Part shown: one piece after another, positions 42,065-50,323 of the stretch
Numbering within the stretch: the first letter of the stretch is position 1
Layout of the letters: each line of letters opens with the position of its first letter
Origin: Ruminococcus sp.
GTDB taxonomy: Bacteria > Bacillota > Clostridia > Oscillospirales > Acutalibacteraceae
DNA: 50,323 nucleotides
Direction: 5' to 3'
NCBI GenBank assembly: GCA_017410265.1
Contig: JAFQRC010000008.1
Coordinates: 1 to 50,323 of the forward strand
The notes under the pieces: model-generated
Seen by the model: the letters and a program-made list of their open reading frames with translations, nothing else
The model's database searches: none
What the model was told of the DNA's origin: nothing
Position numbers and translations under genes: made by a program

Positions 42065-43426
42065 TTACAGCAAATCGCTAAGGTAGTTTTCAACCTTTTC
42101 CTGAGCCTTTTCTCTCAGCTTTTCTTCGTCGATTTTAACGCATCTGCCCTCTTCTACGACGACTTCGCCATTAATTATAGTGTAGTCAACAGCACCCTTG
42201 AGTCCGACTGTTGAGAGCATAGATTTAGTATCAAAGCACGCGCCGACGAGCTCGACTCTGCGCTTATCAACAAGGAACATATCAGCACATTTGCCGACTT
42301 CAATAGAGCCGATGTCATCTCTGCCAAGCACCTTAGCGGAGCCACTTGTTGCAATTTTCAGCACATCGTACGCAGTAAGTCCCTCTGCGCCATAGGTAAG
42401 TCGGGACAAAAGATACGCTACGCGCATTTCTTCTAACATATTCGAGCCGTCATTTGACGCACTTCCGTCAACTGCTAAGCCAACCTTAACACCCTTTTTG
42501 AGCATCTGCGGAATTTTTGCAACACCTGAACTGAGCTTCATATTGGAAATCGGACAGTGAGCAACACCTGTGCCTGTATCAGCAAGGAAGTTAAGCTCAG
42601 CCTCGTTAAAGTGAATGCCGTGAGCGTACCAGACATGTTCCCCCACAAAGCCCAAAGACTCCATATATGAAAGCGGACGCATATTGTATTTTTCAAGTGT
42701 ATAGTTTTCTTCATCGATAGTTTCGCACAGGTGAGTGTGGAGTCTGACGCCTTTTTCTCTTGCGAGTTTTGCACTTTCTCTGTACAAATCAGCACTTGCA
42801 GAAAACGGAGAACACGGAGCTAAAGCGAGCATATTCATCGAGCCGAAACTGCTGTCGTGGAATTTCTCAATCGCATCCACGCTGTCTTTAAGTATCTCAG
42901 AGGTTGTCTGTACAACGCTGTCAGGCGGAAGTCCGCCGTCTTTTTTTGAGAGATTCATACTGCCGCGTGACATATACACTCTCATAGAGAGCTCTTTAGC
43001 CGCCTCAAACTGACTTTGCAAAAGCTCGTTTGACTTACCCTGTGGGAAAACATAGTGGTGGTCAAAGCAGGTAGTACAACCGTTTTTCATCAGCTCTGCC
43101 ATACCGCACTGTGAGCTCAGAAACACTGCATCACTATCTAAGTTTTTCCACACTCCGTAAAGTGCCTTAAGCCAAGGGAACAGCTCCATATTCTGCACGC
43201 TTTTAATATTGCGTGAGAAAAATTGGTACAGATGGTGGTGAGTGTTTATAAGTCCCGGATAGCAAATCATATTCGTGCAGTTGATAACACGCTGTGCACC
43301 GACATCAAGGTCGATACCTATGCTCTCGATTTTTCCATCTTTTATAAAAATATCAACGCCCTCATACACGGTATCGGTTTTATCACACGAAACCGCAGAG
43401 CTCACATTTCTCAGTAATAGTGTCAT
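42065..43426 (-). CDS. Amidohydrolase, 8-oxoguanine deaminase-like
   Basis: A 453-residue metal-dependent deaminase. GLINTHHHLYQFFSRNIK (metal His pair and extra His), FDHHYVFPQG, LHTHLCETIDE (metal His, catalytic Glu), YAHGIHFNEAEL and AVDGSASND (metal Asp) follow the 8-oxoguanine/isoxanthopterin deaminase subgroup rather than cytosine or guanine deaminases. An AAGGTG site precedes the ATG. It follows a purine/nucleoside ABC transporter operon after a terminator, supporting a purine substrate. Related hydroxy-triazine hydrolases cannot be fully excluded. Confidence 0.82.
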   Translation of the reverse strand: MTLLLRNVSSAVSCDKTDTVYEGVDIFIKDGKIESIGIDLDVGAQRVINCTNMICYPGLINTHHHLYQFFSRNIKSVQNMELFPWLKALYGVWKNLDSDAVFLSSQCGMAELMKNGCTTCFDHHYVFPQGKSNELLQSQFEAAKELSMRVYMSRGSMNLSKKDGGLPPDSVVQTTSEILKDSVDAIEKFHDSSFGSMNMLALAPCSPFSASADLYRESAKLAREKGVRLHTHLCETIDEENYTLEKYNMRPLSYMESLGFVGEHVWYAHGIHFNEAELNFLADTGTGVAHCPISNMKLSSGVAKIPQMLKKGVKVGLAVDGSASNDGSNMLEEMRVAYLLSRLTYGAEGLTAYDVLKIATSGSAKVLGRDDIGSIEVGKCADMFLVDKRRVELVGACFDTKSMLSTVGLKGAVDYTIINGEVVVEEGRCVKIDEEKLREKAQEKVENYLSDLL

Positions 43427-43446
43427 AGAATCACCTTATAGTGCAG

Positions 43447-43478
43447 AAAAATCCCCCGCTCTCGCAAGGGGGATTTTT
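43447..43478 (-). terminator. Terminator of the BMP transporter operon
   Basis: AAATCCCCC and GGGGGATTT arms (43449-43457 with 43468-43476); on the minus strand the stem ends in TTT and continues as TT. Confidence 0.8.
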
Positions 43479-43487
43479 TCAGTAAAT

Positions 43488-44480
43488 TTATCTGTCTTCT
43501 CTGAAGTATGCAAGTCCCAGTGCATTTGGCGGCTGGTTTTCTCTCTTCTTTCTGAAGGAAGTGAAAACAAGCACGATAATTGTAACAACATAAGGGAGCA
43601 TATTGAAAAGCTCCAGAGTCTTACGGGACAATCCCGGAATGTAAAGATAAGCCCAGAACAATAAACCAAACAGGTATGCACCCCAGATAGCGTTCTTCGG
43701 ACGCCAGATAGCAAAGATAACAAGTGCAACAGCGAGCCAGCCTAAGTTTTCGATAGTGCCGTCGTTTGCCCATGTACCCTTTGTGTAATCCATAACATAG
43801 TAAAGACCGCCAAGCCCCGCAATACCGGTACCGATACAGGTAGCAAGATAACGATAAACAGTGACATTGATGCCCGCAGCGTCTGCAGTAGCAGGGTTTT
43901 CACCGACAGCTCTGAGGTTAAGACCCGAGCGGGTTTTGTTAAGATACCACTGAACTAAAATCGCGATTATGATAGCTACATAAACAAGCCAGCCGTATGA
44001 GAAAATCAGCTTTCCGACAGTGCCCATATTTGACAAAAACGGAATCTTTGTCATAAATGCTTTGCTGGTAGTTTCAACACGAATCTGACCAACACCGCCT
44101 GAAAAACCGTTTAAAAGTCCGCCGAAGAAGTTAGCTACACCCGAGCCGAAAATCGTGAGCGTAAGACCTGTTACATTCTGGTTAGCTCGAAGTGTGATTG
44201 TCAAAAATGCAAAAAGCAGACCACCGAGTGCTGCCGCGAGGAAAGCACATAAAACAGCGATAATCACGCAGACAACCGGGATAGGATTTTCAACATTCTT
44301 TTCGTAGAAAAATACGCCTACAAGACTTGAAATAGCTCCAAGATACATAACACCCGGAATACCTAAGTTTAGGTTACCTGCTTTCTCGGTGATAATCTCA
44401 CCGATAGCGCCGAACATAATGATTGTACCGAAAGCGATGGAGGACTGTAAAAGCTGCATCAATGTATTCATATTAAGCAT
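43488..44480 (-). CDS. Nucleoside ABC transporter permease (second)
   Basis: A 330-residue membrane protein with about nine to ten hydrophobic segments, of the BPD_transp_2 type. IMFGAIGEIITEKAGNLNLG followed by GIPGVMYLGA is the signature of the guanosine/nucleoside permeases of the NupQ/YufQ type, and LRAVGENPATADAAGINV is the coupling helix that touches the ATPase. It begins two bases after the stop of the first permease, with GGAGGT inside that gene. Last gene of the operon before a terminator. Confidence 0.9.
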   Translation of the reverse strand: MLNMNTLMQLLQSSIAFGTIIMFGAIGEIITEKAGNLNLGIPGVMYLGAISSLVGVFFYEKNVENPIPVVCVIIAVLCAFLAAALGGLLFAFLTITLRANQNVTGLTLTIFGSGVANFFGGLLNGFSGGVGQIRVETTSKAFMTKIPFLSNMGTVGKLIFSYGWLVYVAIIIAILVQWYLNKTRSGLNLRAVGENPATADAAGINVTVYRYLATCIGTGIAGLGGLYYVMDYTKGTWANDGTIENLGWLAVALVIFAIWRPKNAIWGAYLFGLLFWAYLYIPGLSRKTLELFNMLPYVVTIIVLVFTSFRKKRENQPPNALGLAYFREDR

Positions 44481-44481
44481 A

Positions 44482-45612
44482 TTACTGTACCTCCTTATTC
44501 TTTTTGCGGAAAATCATACGATAGTTAACAAAGAACTCGCTACCTAAGATGAAGAACAGAATAATACCTGTAATCATACTGGCAACATAGTCGTTAAGGT
44601 CGTATTTAGAAGCGATTTCGATAGCACCCTTATCAAGGAAAACAAGGAGCAGAGAAATCAGAATCATAGTAAATGTATTGAACTTAGCAAGCCACGCAAC
44701 GATAATCGCTGTAAAGCCCTTACCGCCTGCGGTGCTTGTAGAGATAGTGTGAGAAGCACCGGATACTGCTACAAAGCCCGAAAGACCGCAGATAGCACCT
44801 GAGATGAGCATTGTGCGGATAATGACTTTCTTAACATTGATACCCGCATATCTTGCTGTGTTCTCAGAATCACCGACAACAGCGATTTCGTAGCCCTGCT
44901 TTGAGTACTTGAGGTAAATGAACATACCGACTGTGATAGTCATAACAACGATGACATTCATCAGATAGTCCTGACCGAAAATCGGAGGGAACCAGCCCTC
45001 GTGACCATTCGGGTTGATAATACCAACGGTGTTTGAACCGAATGGGTTTTCCCACATAGCTACAAAGAATGATGTAAGCTGTATAGCAACATAGTTCATC
45101 ATAAGAGTGAAAAGCGTTTCATTTGTGTTCCACTTTGCTTTGAATACCGCAGGAAGCAAAGACCACAGCGCACCAGCAACCAAGCTCGAAACTATCATAC
45201 AGATAAAGAGCAAAGCAGGAGGAAGGTCCTTTAAATAAATCATACAAGCGGCTGTAGCAATACCGCCAACGAGAATCTGACCTTCGGCACCGATGTTCCA
45301 GAAACGCATCTTAAATGCCGGAGCAAGACCAACCGCGATGCACAAAAGCATCATAGTATCACGGATAGTAATCCATGTTCTGCGGTTGAAGAATTTATAG
45401 TCTTCTTTAAATGCACCGAAAGCACCCTCAACCATAGATTTATAAACCTCGAGAGGATTAACCTTTATAAGCAAGTAAATAACAACACCGCAAACCACGA
45501 GCGCGAGCACAACAGAAATCACTCTTATGAGAATCGACTGCCACAGTGGCATCGAATCGCGCTTCGCTATTCTTAAAAACGGCTCTTTTTTATGTACAGT
45601 TATCTTAGCCAT
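44482..45612 (-). CDS. Nucleoside ABC transporter permease (first)
   Basis: A 376-residue membrane protein of the NupP/YufP type, with about ten hydrophobic segments. FKMRFWNIGAEGQILVGGIA, WNTNETLFTLMMNYVAIQL and the coupling segment YEIAVVGDSENTARYAGINV are typical. With the second permease it forms the heterodimeric channel of a BMP-dependent purine nucleoside importer. The start overlaps the end of the ATPase gene by eight bases, with GGAGG upstream. Confidence 0.9.
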   Translation of the reverse strand: MAKITVHKKEPFLRIAKRDSMPLWQSILIRVISVVLALVVCGVVIYLLIKVNPLEVYKSMVEGAFGAFKEDYKFFNRRTWITIRDTMMLLCIAVGLAPAFKMRFWNIGAEGQILVGGIATAACMIYLKDLPPALLFICMIVSSLVAGALWSLLPAVFKAKWNTNETLFTLMMNYVAIQLTSFFVAMWENPFGSNTVGIINPNGHEGWFPPIFGQDYLMNVIVVMTITVGMFIYLKYSKQGYEIAVVGDSENTARYAGINVKKVIIRTMLISGAICGLSGFVAVSGASHTISTSTAGGKGFTAIIVAWLAKFNTFTMILISLLLVFLDKGAIEIASKYDLNDYVASMITGIILFFILGSEFFVNYRMIFRKKNKEVQ

Positions 45613-47164
45613 TTTCCTGCTCCTCCTCTCTTAAGTGTGTCATCAGAAGACCGATTTCCTCTTTAGTGGTAGTTCGTGCGTCAACGATACCGTTTAGCTT
45701 ACCGTCACACAAAACTAGAATTCGGTCGCAAAGTGCAAGCAGTACATCTAAATCCTCGCCGACATAGATAACCGCTACACCCTTCTCTTTCTGGTCGTTG
45801 AGAAGATTATAAATAGTGTAAGAAGTGTTTACATCAAGTCCTCTTACCGCATAAGCTGTCATCAGTACAGACGGAGCAGCTTCGATTTCTCTGCCGACAA
45901 GAACTTTTTGTACATTACCGCCCGAAAGCTTTCTTACAGGGGTTGTGATACTAGGGGTTACAACCTCTAAATTGTCCTTAACTTTATTAGCGAGCTCCTT
46001 AGGACCCTTTCTCTCTGTGAAGAAGAAGCCTTTTCTGTAGGAACGGAGCATCATGTTATCAGACATGCCCATCGAGCCTACCAGACCCATACCGAGTCTG
46101 TCCTCAGGAACGAATGAAAGCGCAACGCCCATATCCTTGATCTGCAAAGCAGTTTTACCGATAAGCTGTGAACGCTCCTCTGTGTCAGGGATAACATACT
46201 CAATCGAGCTGCCGTCAACAGTGTCCTGAAGACCTGCAATAGCCTCGAGCAGCTCCTTCTGACCGCTACCTGAAATACCCGCAACACCGAGTATCTCGCC
46301 ACCGTAAGCGGTGAAGCTGACATTATCAAGAGCAGTAACACCATATTTGTTAACGCAGGAAAGGTTGTTTACAACAAGACGCTCTTTTGTGTTCTCAGGG
46401 TCTTTTCTGTCGATATGTAAAGTTACCTTCTGACCGACCATCATTTCAGTGAGAATCGAAACAGAAGCTTCGCTGGTTTGAATAGTGTCGATATATTCGC
46501 CTTTTCGAAGGATAGAAACTCTGTCAGAAATCTCGAGCACTTCGTTTAGCTTATGAGTGATGATGATGATAGACTTGCCGTCAGCCTTCATATTACGCAT
46601 AACTTCGAAAAGCATATCGGTTTCCTGTGGTGTAAGTACCGCAGTAGGCTCATCTAAGATGAGGATATTAGCTCCACGATAAAGCGCCTTTACGATTTCA
46701 AGAGTCTGCTTTTCCGAAACGCTCATATTGTAGACCTTTTTGTCAGGATCTACCTTAAAGCCGTATTTATCACAGATAGCTTTGATGTCAGCTGCTATCT
46801 GCTTTTTATTAAACGCGATGCTCTTATCCAGACCGAGCGCCACATTTTCCGTAGCAGTAAATACATCAACGAGCTTGAAGTGCTGGTGAATCATACCGAT
46901 ACCCAGAGCGTACGCATCTTTTGGTGAGCAGATAGAAACCTCTTCTAGCTCATCCTTGCCGTTATCGACATAGATATGACCCGAATCAGGATAGTAAATA
47001 CCCGCGAGCATATTCATCAGCGTAGTCTTACCCGAGCCATTTTCGCCAAGCAAAGACAAAATCTCGCCTTTTCTAATGTCTAGTGTGACATCCTTGTTAG
47101 CAATGACTTTCTTACCAAAGGTTTTGGTAATATTTTCAAGCTGCACAGCAATGTTATTGTGCAC
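45605..47164 (-). CDS. Nucleoside ABC transporter double ATPase
   Basis: A 519-residue protein with two ATPase domains, as in RbsA- and YufO/NupO-type systems. The first has Walker A LGENGSGKTT, a signature MSVSEKQTLEIVKAL and Walker B NILILDEPTAVLT. The second has GISGSGQKELLEAI in place of a normal Walker A and LSGGNVQKVLVGRE as signature, with MTAYAVRGLDV instead of a canonical Walker B; only the first site is expected to hydrolyse ATP well. The start codon is GTG after GGAGG. A 17-base inverted repeat lies directly upstream of that site. Confidence 0.92.
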   Translation of the reverse strand: MHNNIAVQLENITKTFGKKVIANKDVTLDIRKGEILSLLGENGSGKTTLMNMLAGIYYPDSGHIYVDNGKDELEEVSICSPKDAYALGIGMIHQHFKLVDVFTATENVALGLDKSIAFNKKQIAADIKAICDKYGFKVDPDKKVYNMSVSEKQTLEIVKALYRGANILILDEPTAVLTPQETDMLFEVMRNMKADGKSIIIITHKLNEVLEISDRVSILRKGEYIDTIQTSEASVSILTEMMVGQKVTLHIDRKDPENTKERLVVNNLSCVNKYGVTALDNVSFTAYGGEILGVAGISGSGQKELLEAIAGLQDTVDGSSIEYVIPDTEERSQLIGKTALQIKDMGVALSFVPEDRLGMGLVGSMGMSDNMMLRSYRKGFFFTERKGPKELANKVKDNLEVVTPSITTPVRKLSGGNVQKVLVGREIEAAPSVLMTAYAVRGLDVNTSYTIYNLLNDQKEKGVAVIYVGEDLDVLLALCDRILVLCDGKLNGIVDARTTTKEEIGLLMTHLREEEQENG

Positions 47165-47189
47165 TACACATCCTCCTCTTTTTTATTGA

Positions 47190-47257
47190 TTTAGCTAAAA
47201 CACAACGGTCCGAAATCCGTGTTTTTCTTTAGTATGGGCAGTTGTGTTTTAGCTAAA
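47190..47257 (-). repeat. 17-base inverted repeat before the ATPase gene
   Basis: TTTAGCTAAAACACAAC (47190-47206) and its exact reverse complement (47241-47257), separated by 34 bases. In the mRNA this makes a long hairpin ending just before the ATPase ribosome site. A related AGCTAAAAC stretch occurs near 48791, in the operon's upstream region. Confidence 0.75.
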
Positions 47258-47280
47258 AACAAGTGCATAATAAACTCGTA

Positions 47281-47308
47281 AAGGGAAGCCGATTTCTCGG
47301 CTTCCCTT
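47281..47308 (-). other. Intercistronic hairpin behind the BMP gene
   Basis: A perfect 12-base stem (47281-47292 with 47297-47308) with a four-base loop. The T-run lies on the plus-strand side only, so for the operon mRNA it is more likely a 3'-end stabiliser for the binding-protein message than a terminator. Confidence 0.65.
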
Positions 47309-47338
47309 TTTGCGGATTACTCCGTCATAAACTAAAAA

Positions 47339-48577
47339 TTAGTTGAGAAGTGTGATACCGTCGATATCGAGTGCAAAGCAAGGAGCTGACTGGAAGTATG
47401 ACTCGTGGAAGTAACCATCGAATACAGCTTCGTCAGTATCAGGAACGAAGTCACCGTCTGTATCTGTAGCAAATGCAGACTCAACCTTCTTGCCGCCTAC
47501 TGTGAATGTTTCAGTATCGAATACGTGGATTTCGCCAGCCTTGATAGCTGCGATTGTTGCGTCAACCTTCTCCTGTGTGCCTTCTGCTGCTGACTCACCA
47601 AGTGGTGTGATAGCAACAGCGCCGTCTGCGTAGCCCTTAGCCCAGTTCTGTGGAACTTCTTCGCCCTTCATAGCTTTGCCGATAGCTTCTGTGTAGTATA
47701 CAGACCAAACGTTTGTAGCTGATGTAAGAGCACCCTGTGGAGCAACCTCGAGCATGTCGATGTTGTAACCGATTGAGTAACAAACTTCACCTGACTCTAA
47801 AGCAGCCTGAACAGCAGATGGAGCACCTGTTGAGTCAGCGTGCTGACCGATGATTACGCAACCCTGTGAAAGGAGCTGGTTAGCTGTTTCGCCCTCTTTT
47901 GTGAGGTCGAACCAAGAGTTTGTGAACTGAACGCTCATAGCAACCTTGTCATAAACAGACTTGATACCGAGGAAGAAAGCTGTGTAGCCTGATTTTACCT
48001 CAGCGTATGGGTAAGCACCTACGTAACCAACCTTAACGTTGCCGTCAGCATCAAAGTTGTCGTCAGAAAGCTTGTCAGCTTCAACGAGCTCTTTAATCTT
48101 CATACCTGCAACAACACCTGATACGAATCTTGACTCGTAAACAGCTGTGAAAGCGTTACAGAAGTTTGGAAGACCGGAAGCCTTAGCTGTATCACCTGTC
48201 ATAGCGATGAATGTAACATCAGGAAACTCTGTAGCAGCCTGCTGCATGTGTGACTGGTGGCCGTAAGAGTTAGAAACAACGAGGTCACAACCCTGATCAG
48301 CAAGGTCAGCAGCTGTATCATAGCAAGTTTCGTCCTCTGGGATTGTGTACTTCCAGATAATCTGATCGTCGCTAAGGCCTAAAGAAGCAGCAGCTTCCTG
48401 GATACCCTGGATGTGAGCGTATGTATAGCCTTCGTTCTCGTCGCCGATAAGGATAACGCCCATTTTGAAATCAGATGTTGCGCCTGCTTCGTCTTTAGTA
48501 GCATCAGTTGTTGTGCCACAAGCAGCTAAAGAAGCTACCATAAGGATAGCAAGCATAAGTGCTAAAAACTTTTTCAT
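47339..48577 (-). CDS. BMP-family nucleoside-binding lipoprotein
   Basis: A 412-residue substrate-binding protein. MKKFLALMLAILMVASLAAC is the lipoprotein signal with an LAAC lipobox. The mature protein begins with the BMP pattern KMGVILIGDENEGYTYAHIQ and shows CDLVVSNSYGHQSHMQQAAT and GYVGAYPYAEVKSGYTAFFL. These proteins capture purine nucleosides for the YufOPQ/NupNOPQ-type importer encoded behind it. Slightly longer than the usual about 350 residues. Start after AGGAGG; 23 upstream in-frame codons lie in the leader. Confidence 0.93.
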   Translation of the reverse strand: MKKFLALMLAILMVASLAACGTTTDATKDEAGATSDFKMGVILIGDENEGYTYAHIQGIQEAAASLGLSDDQIIWKYTIPEDETCYDTAADLADQGCDLVVSNSYGHQSHMQQAATEFPDVTFIAMTGDTAKASGLPNFCNAFTAVYESRFVSGVVAGMKIKELVEADKLSDDNFDADGNVKVGYVGAYPYAEVKSGYTAFFLGIKSVYDKVAMSVQFTNSWFDLTKEGETANQLLSQGCVIIGQHADSTGAPSAVQAALESGEVCYSIGYNIDMLEVAPQGALTSATNVWSVYYTEAIGKAMKGEEVPQNWAKGYADGAVAITPLGESAAEGTQEKVDATIAAIKAGEIHVFDTETFTVGGKKVESAFATDTDGDFVPDTDEAVFDGYFHESYFQSAPCFALDIDGITLLN

Positions 48578-48651
48578 TGGATTTTTCCTCCTTAAAATTA
48601 TTTCCTTTTGGAAATCTGAGTTAGCCCGAATTTCGGTTCCTAACATTAGTA

Positions 48652-48680
48652 ATTATACCTTCTCAAAATATGATTGACAA
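48652..48680 (-). promoter_or_regulatory. Promoter of the BMP transporter operon
   Basis: On the minus strand: TTGTCA (48675-48680), 17 bases, TATAAT (48652-48657). The leader of about 70 bases contains a CCGAATTTCGG palindrome but no recognisable purine riboswitch. Confidence 0.75.
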
Positions 48681-48769
48681 TATTTTAAAAGAAATATAAA
48701 TACAAAATTTTTAAAAAATAGGCTTGTACCCCCCTACCTTTTTTGGTGTTTTTAAACAACGCCCATAAA

Positions 48770-48820
48770 TATCTAAATTTATTTTAGATAAGCTAAAACT
48801 TGTTATTTCTAATTTAGAAA
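48770..48820. promoter_or_regulatory. Two operator-like inverted repeats between bmp and guaD
   Basis: TATCTAAA-TTTAT-TTTAGATA (48770-48790) and TTTCTAA-T-TTAGAAA (48806-48820). They share CTAA/TTAG half-sites and lie in the roughly 300-base divergent region, which otherwise holds the BMP promoter and a C-rich stretch near 48729. No convincing plus-strand promoter was fixed. Confidence 0.5.
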
Positions 48821-48880
48821 TATAACGCGTATTCATTGCAGTAAAATTAAACTGTAAATAAAACTATTTCGGGTGAGATT

Positions 48881-50155
48881 ATGAACAGCTTTGTGCTAAA
48901 AGGTGATATATGCTACAGCATAGACAAAGACACTCTTTGCACTATAGAAAACGGATACTGTGTATGTGTTGACACTGTGAGCAAAGGAGTTTTTACTACA
49001 CTACCTAAAGAATACTCCACTCTACCACTTTATGACTACTCGGGAAAGCTCATTATCCCGGGACTTGTTGATTTGCATATTCACGCTCCTCAGTTTGCTT
49101 TCAGAGGACTTAATATGGACAGCGAACTGCTTTCCTGGCTCAACGAAAACGCTTTTCCCGAGGAAGCTAAATTCGCTGACCTTAGCTACGCCAAGAAAGC
49201 TTACACGATTTTTGCAGAAGCTCTCAAAAACAGCGTGACAACCAGAGCGTGTATTTTCGCAACTCTCCATAAAGAAGCCACCCTCCTTTTAATGGAGCTG
49301 ATGGAAAAATCAGGGCTTATAAGCTTTGTCGGCAAGGTCAATATGGACAGAAATTCGCCTGATATCCTCATCGAAGAAAGTGCAGAAAAATCAGCAAAAG
49401 ACACCGAAAGCTGGGTGCTTTCAGCTATAGGTAAATTTGACAACACATTCCCTATAATCACCCCACGATTCATACCAAGTTGCACCGATGAGCTAATGGA
49501 AAAGCTAGGTAAACTCGCCAAAAAGCACAAGCTTTCTGCACAGTCACATCTGTCCGAAAACAAAGACGAGATAAAATGGGTCGCAGAGCTCTGTCCGGAT
49601 GCTAAAAGCTACGGTGATGCATACGACAAGTTCGGTCTTTTCGGAAAAGATACAAAAACCATTATGGCACACTGTGTATACTCTGGTGACGACGAAGTAG
49701 AGCATATGAAAGAAAACGGAGTATTTATCGCTCATTGTCCTGCTTCTAATACAAACCTTACCTCAGGCATAGCACCAGTCAGAGCCTACCTTGACAAAGG
49801 TCTTAAAGTCGGTATCGGAAGCGATGTCGCAGGCGGTCACACCGAATCACTTTTCAGAGCAATTTCTGACACGATACAGGTATCAAAGCTCTACCACAGA
49901 CTGGTTGATAACACCGCAAAGCCTGTCACCTTCAGTGAAGCATTTTTCTTATCAAGCAAAGGTGGCGGAGAATTTTTCGGCAAAGTCGGTTCATTTGAAG
50001 ACGATTACGAATTTGACGCTGTAGTTATCGACGACTCTGTGCTCCCTCATCCGCAGGAGTTATCCGTAAAAGAACGCCTCGAGCGCAGTGTTTATTTAAA
50101 CGCAGATTTACTTGGAATAACAGCGAAATTTGTTCGTGGAAAGAAAATCATATAA
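48881..50155 (+). CDS. guaD: Guanine deaminase
   Basis: A 424-residue zinc amidohydrolase converting guanine to xanthine. IIPGLVDLHIHAPQFAFRGL (metal HxH and the guanine-binding Gln/Arg region), AQSHLSENKDEI (metal His, catalytic Glu), MAHCVYSGDDEVEHM and GIGSDVAGGHTES (metal Asp) follow the GuaD pattern. A conserved HCPASNTNLTSG segment lies between. Divergent from the nucleoside importer; together with the 8-oxoguanine-deaminase-like gene they form a purine salvage cluster. The weak GGTGA ribosome site is close to the ATG. An insertion sequence starts 34 bases behind the stop. Confidence 0.92.
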   Translation: MNSFVLKGDICYSIDKDTLCTIENGYCVCVDTVSKGVFTTLPKEYSTLPLYDYSGKLIIPGLVDLHIHAPQFAFRGLNMDSELLSWLNENAFPEEAKFADLSYAKKAYTIFAEALKNSVTTRACIFATLHKEATLLLMELMEKSGLISFVGKVNMDRNSPDILIEESAEKSAKDTESWVLSAIGKFDNTFPIITPRFIPSCTDELMEKLGKLAKKHKLSAQSHLSENKDEIKWVAELCPDAKSYGDAYDKFGLFGKDTKTIMAHCVYSGDDEVEHMKENGVFIAHCPASNTNLTSGIAPVRAYLDKGLKVGIGSDVAGGHTESLFRAISDTIQVSKLYHRLVDNTAKPVTFSEAFFLSSKGGGEFFGKVGSFEDDYEFDAVVIDDSVLPHPQELSVKERLERSVYLNADLLGITAKFVRGKKII

Positions 50156-50189
50156 CAGCTTATAACAAAAGGCTTGTGCAAATTTGATA

Positions 50190-50323
50190 TGCACCCCAAA
50201 AGTTAGACACTTTTGGAGGTGCATATTTTTATGGCAAAAAGAGGAACAATACAGAAAAGATATAGTGCAGAATTTAAAATAGGTGTTATAATGGATATGC
50301 GAGAACACCGATTAGGATATCAC
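50190..50323 (+). mobile_element. IS3-family insertion sequence, left end
   Basis: TGCACCCCAAAAGTTAGACA is a typical IS3/IS150-group left end (TG start, GTTAGAC). It is followed by a sub-terminal partner CTTTTGGAGGTGCA that can fold back on it. The element runs off the right edge. Confidence 0.8.
50231..50323 (+). CDS. IS3-family transposase OrfA (partial)
   Basis: The first 31 residues, beginning MAKRGTIQKRYSAEFKIGVI, show the Y-S-x-E-F-K start of the OrfA helix-turn-helix of IS3-family elements, which binds the element's ends. The rest of orfA and the expected frameshifted orfB with the DDE catalytic core lie outside the window. Its GGAGG site is part of the sub-terminal hairpin, which may keep expression low when read through from outside. 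Confidence 0.8.
   Translation, partial: MAKRGTIQKRYSAEFKIGVIMDMREHRLGYH

Noticed and set aside
47281..47315. Terminator behind the BMP gene
   Set aside because: The T-run is on the plus-strand side, so the operon message would not end there; it is listed as a stabilising hairpin instead.
48578..48880. Purine riboswitch before the BMP operon
   Set aside because: No conserved three-way junction core was found; only simple dyads and a promoter are visible.
1..50323. CRISPR array or other spaced direct repeats
   Set aside because: No regularly spaced repeat units were seen, and no cas-like genes are present.

Overview
The window reads as a low-GC Firmicutes chromosome segment, most likely a gut-type member of the Clostridia (Oscillospiraceae/Ruminococcaceae-like). 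The signs are lysine synthesis by the diaminopimelate aminotransferase route (DapL and DapF), a type III glutamine synthetase, a single-chain glycyl-tRNA synthetase, a flavodiiron-rubredoxin protein typical of oxygen-sensitive anaerobes, strong AGGAGG-type ribosome sites, and TTGACA/TATAAT promoters with 17-bp spacers. The taxonomic call is inference.

Region 1 (1-4.7 kb, minus strand) is a row of small accessory enzymes: a CPBP protease-like membrane protein, serine hydrolase, AAC(6')-like acetyltransferase, TfoX-N protein, DUF1801 protein and methyltransferase in one tight operon, then a DinB protein and a truncated PNPOx protein. The two transcription units start from related promoters that look duplicated. 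Region 2 (4.7-5.8 kb) holds three overlapping small genes (a 38-residue ORF that may be a broken serine recombinase, a DUF6809-like protein and a Thr-rich lipoprotein).

Region 3 (5.9-19.3 kb, all minus strand) is a defence island: a small XRE regulator, a GIY-YIG/DUF4357 protein, a HaeIII-like methyltransferase and restriction enzyme, a GmrSD-like DUF262/DUF1524 protein, a four-gene operon of unknown function, a peptide deformylase, and an EVE-McrB/McrC pair. The four-gene operon encodes a membrane-anchored STAND NTPase, a 126-residue basic protein, a protein starting with a GFVTNSSSTNF motif, and a radical-SAM-like protein with unusual cysteine spacing. It is the best candidate here for an undescribed system.

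Region 4 (19.5-32 kb) carries an XRE/superoxide-reductase-like fusion, CstA, an unrecognised 305-residue protein, a tRNA-Pro-like fragment, a TipA-type MerR regulator, a thioesterase-TraX-GH3 operon, an oxygen/NO detoxification module (flavodiiron-rubredoxin and ferredoxin with a divergent Crp/Fnr regulator and a shared operator), and pyrR-uraA with a pyrimidine attenuator.

Region 5 (32-50.3 kb) is mostly core metabolism: glycyl-tRNA synthetase, dapF-lipoprotein-dapL, glutamine synthetase III, an ECF sigma/anti-sigma pair in inverted order, marR-degV, and a purine salvage cluster. The purine cluster has a BMP-type nucleoside ABC transporter, an 8-oxoguanine-deaminase-like amidohydrolase and a divergent guanine deaminase. 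The window ends in the left end of an IS3-family insertion sequence just behind the guanine deaminase gene.
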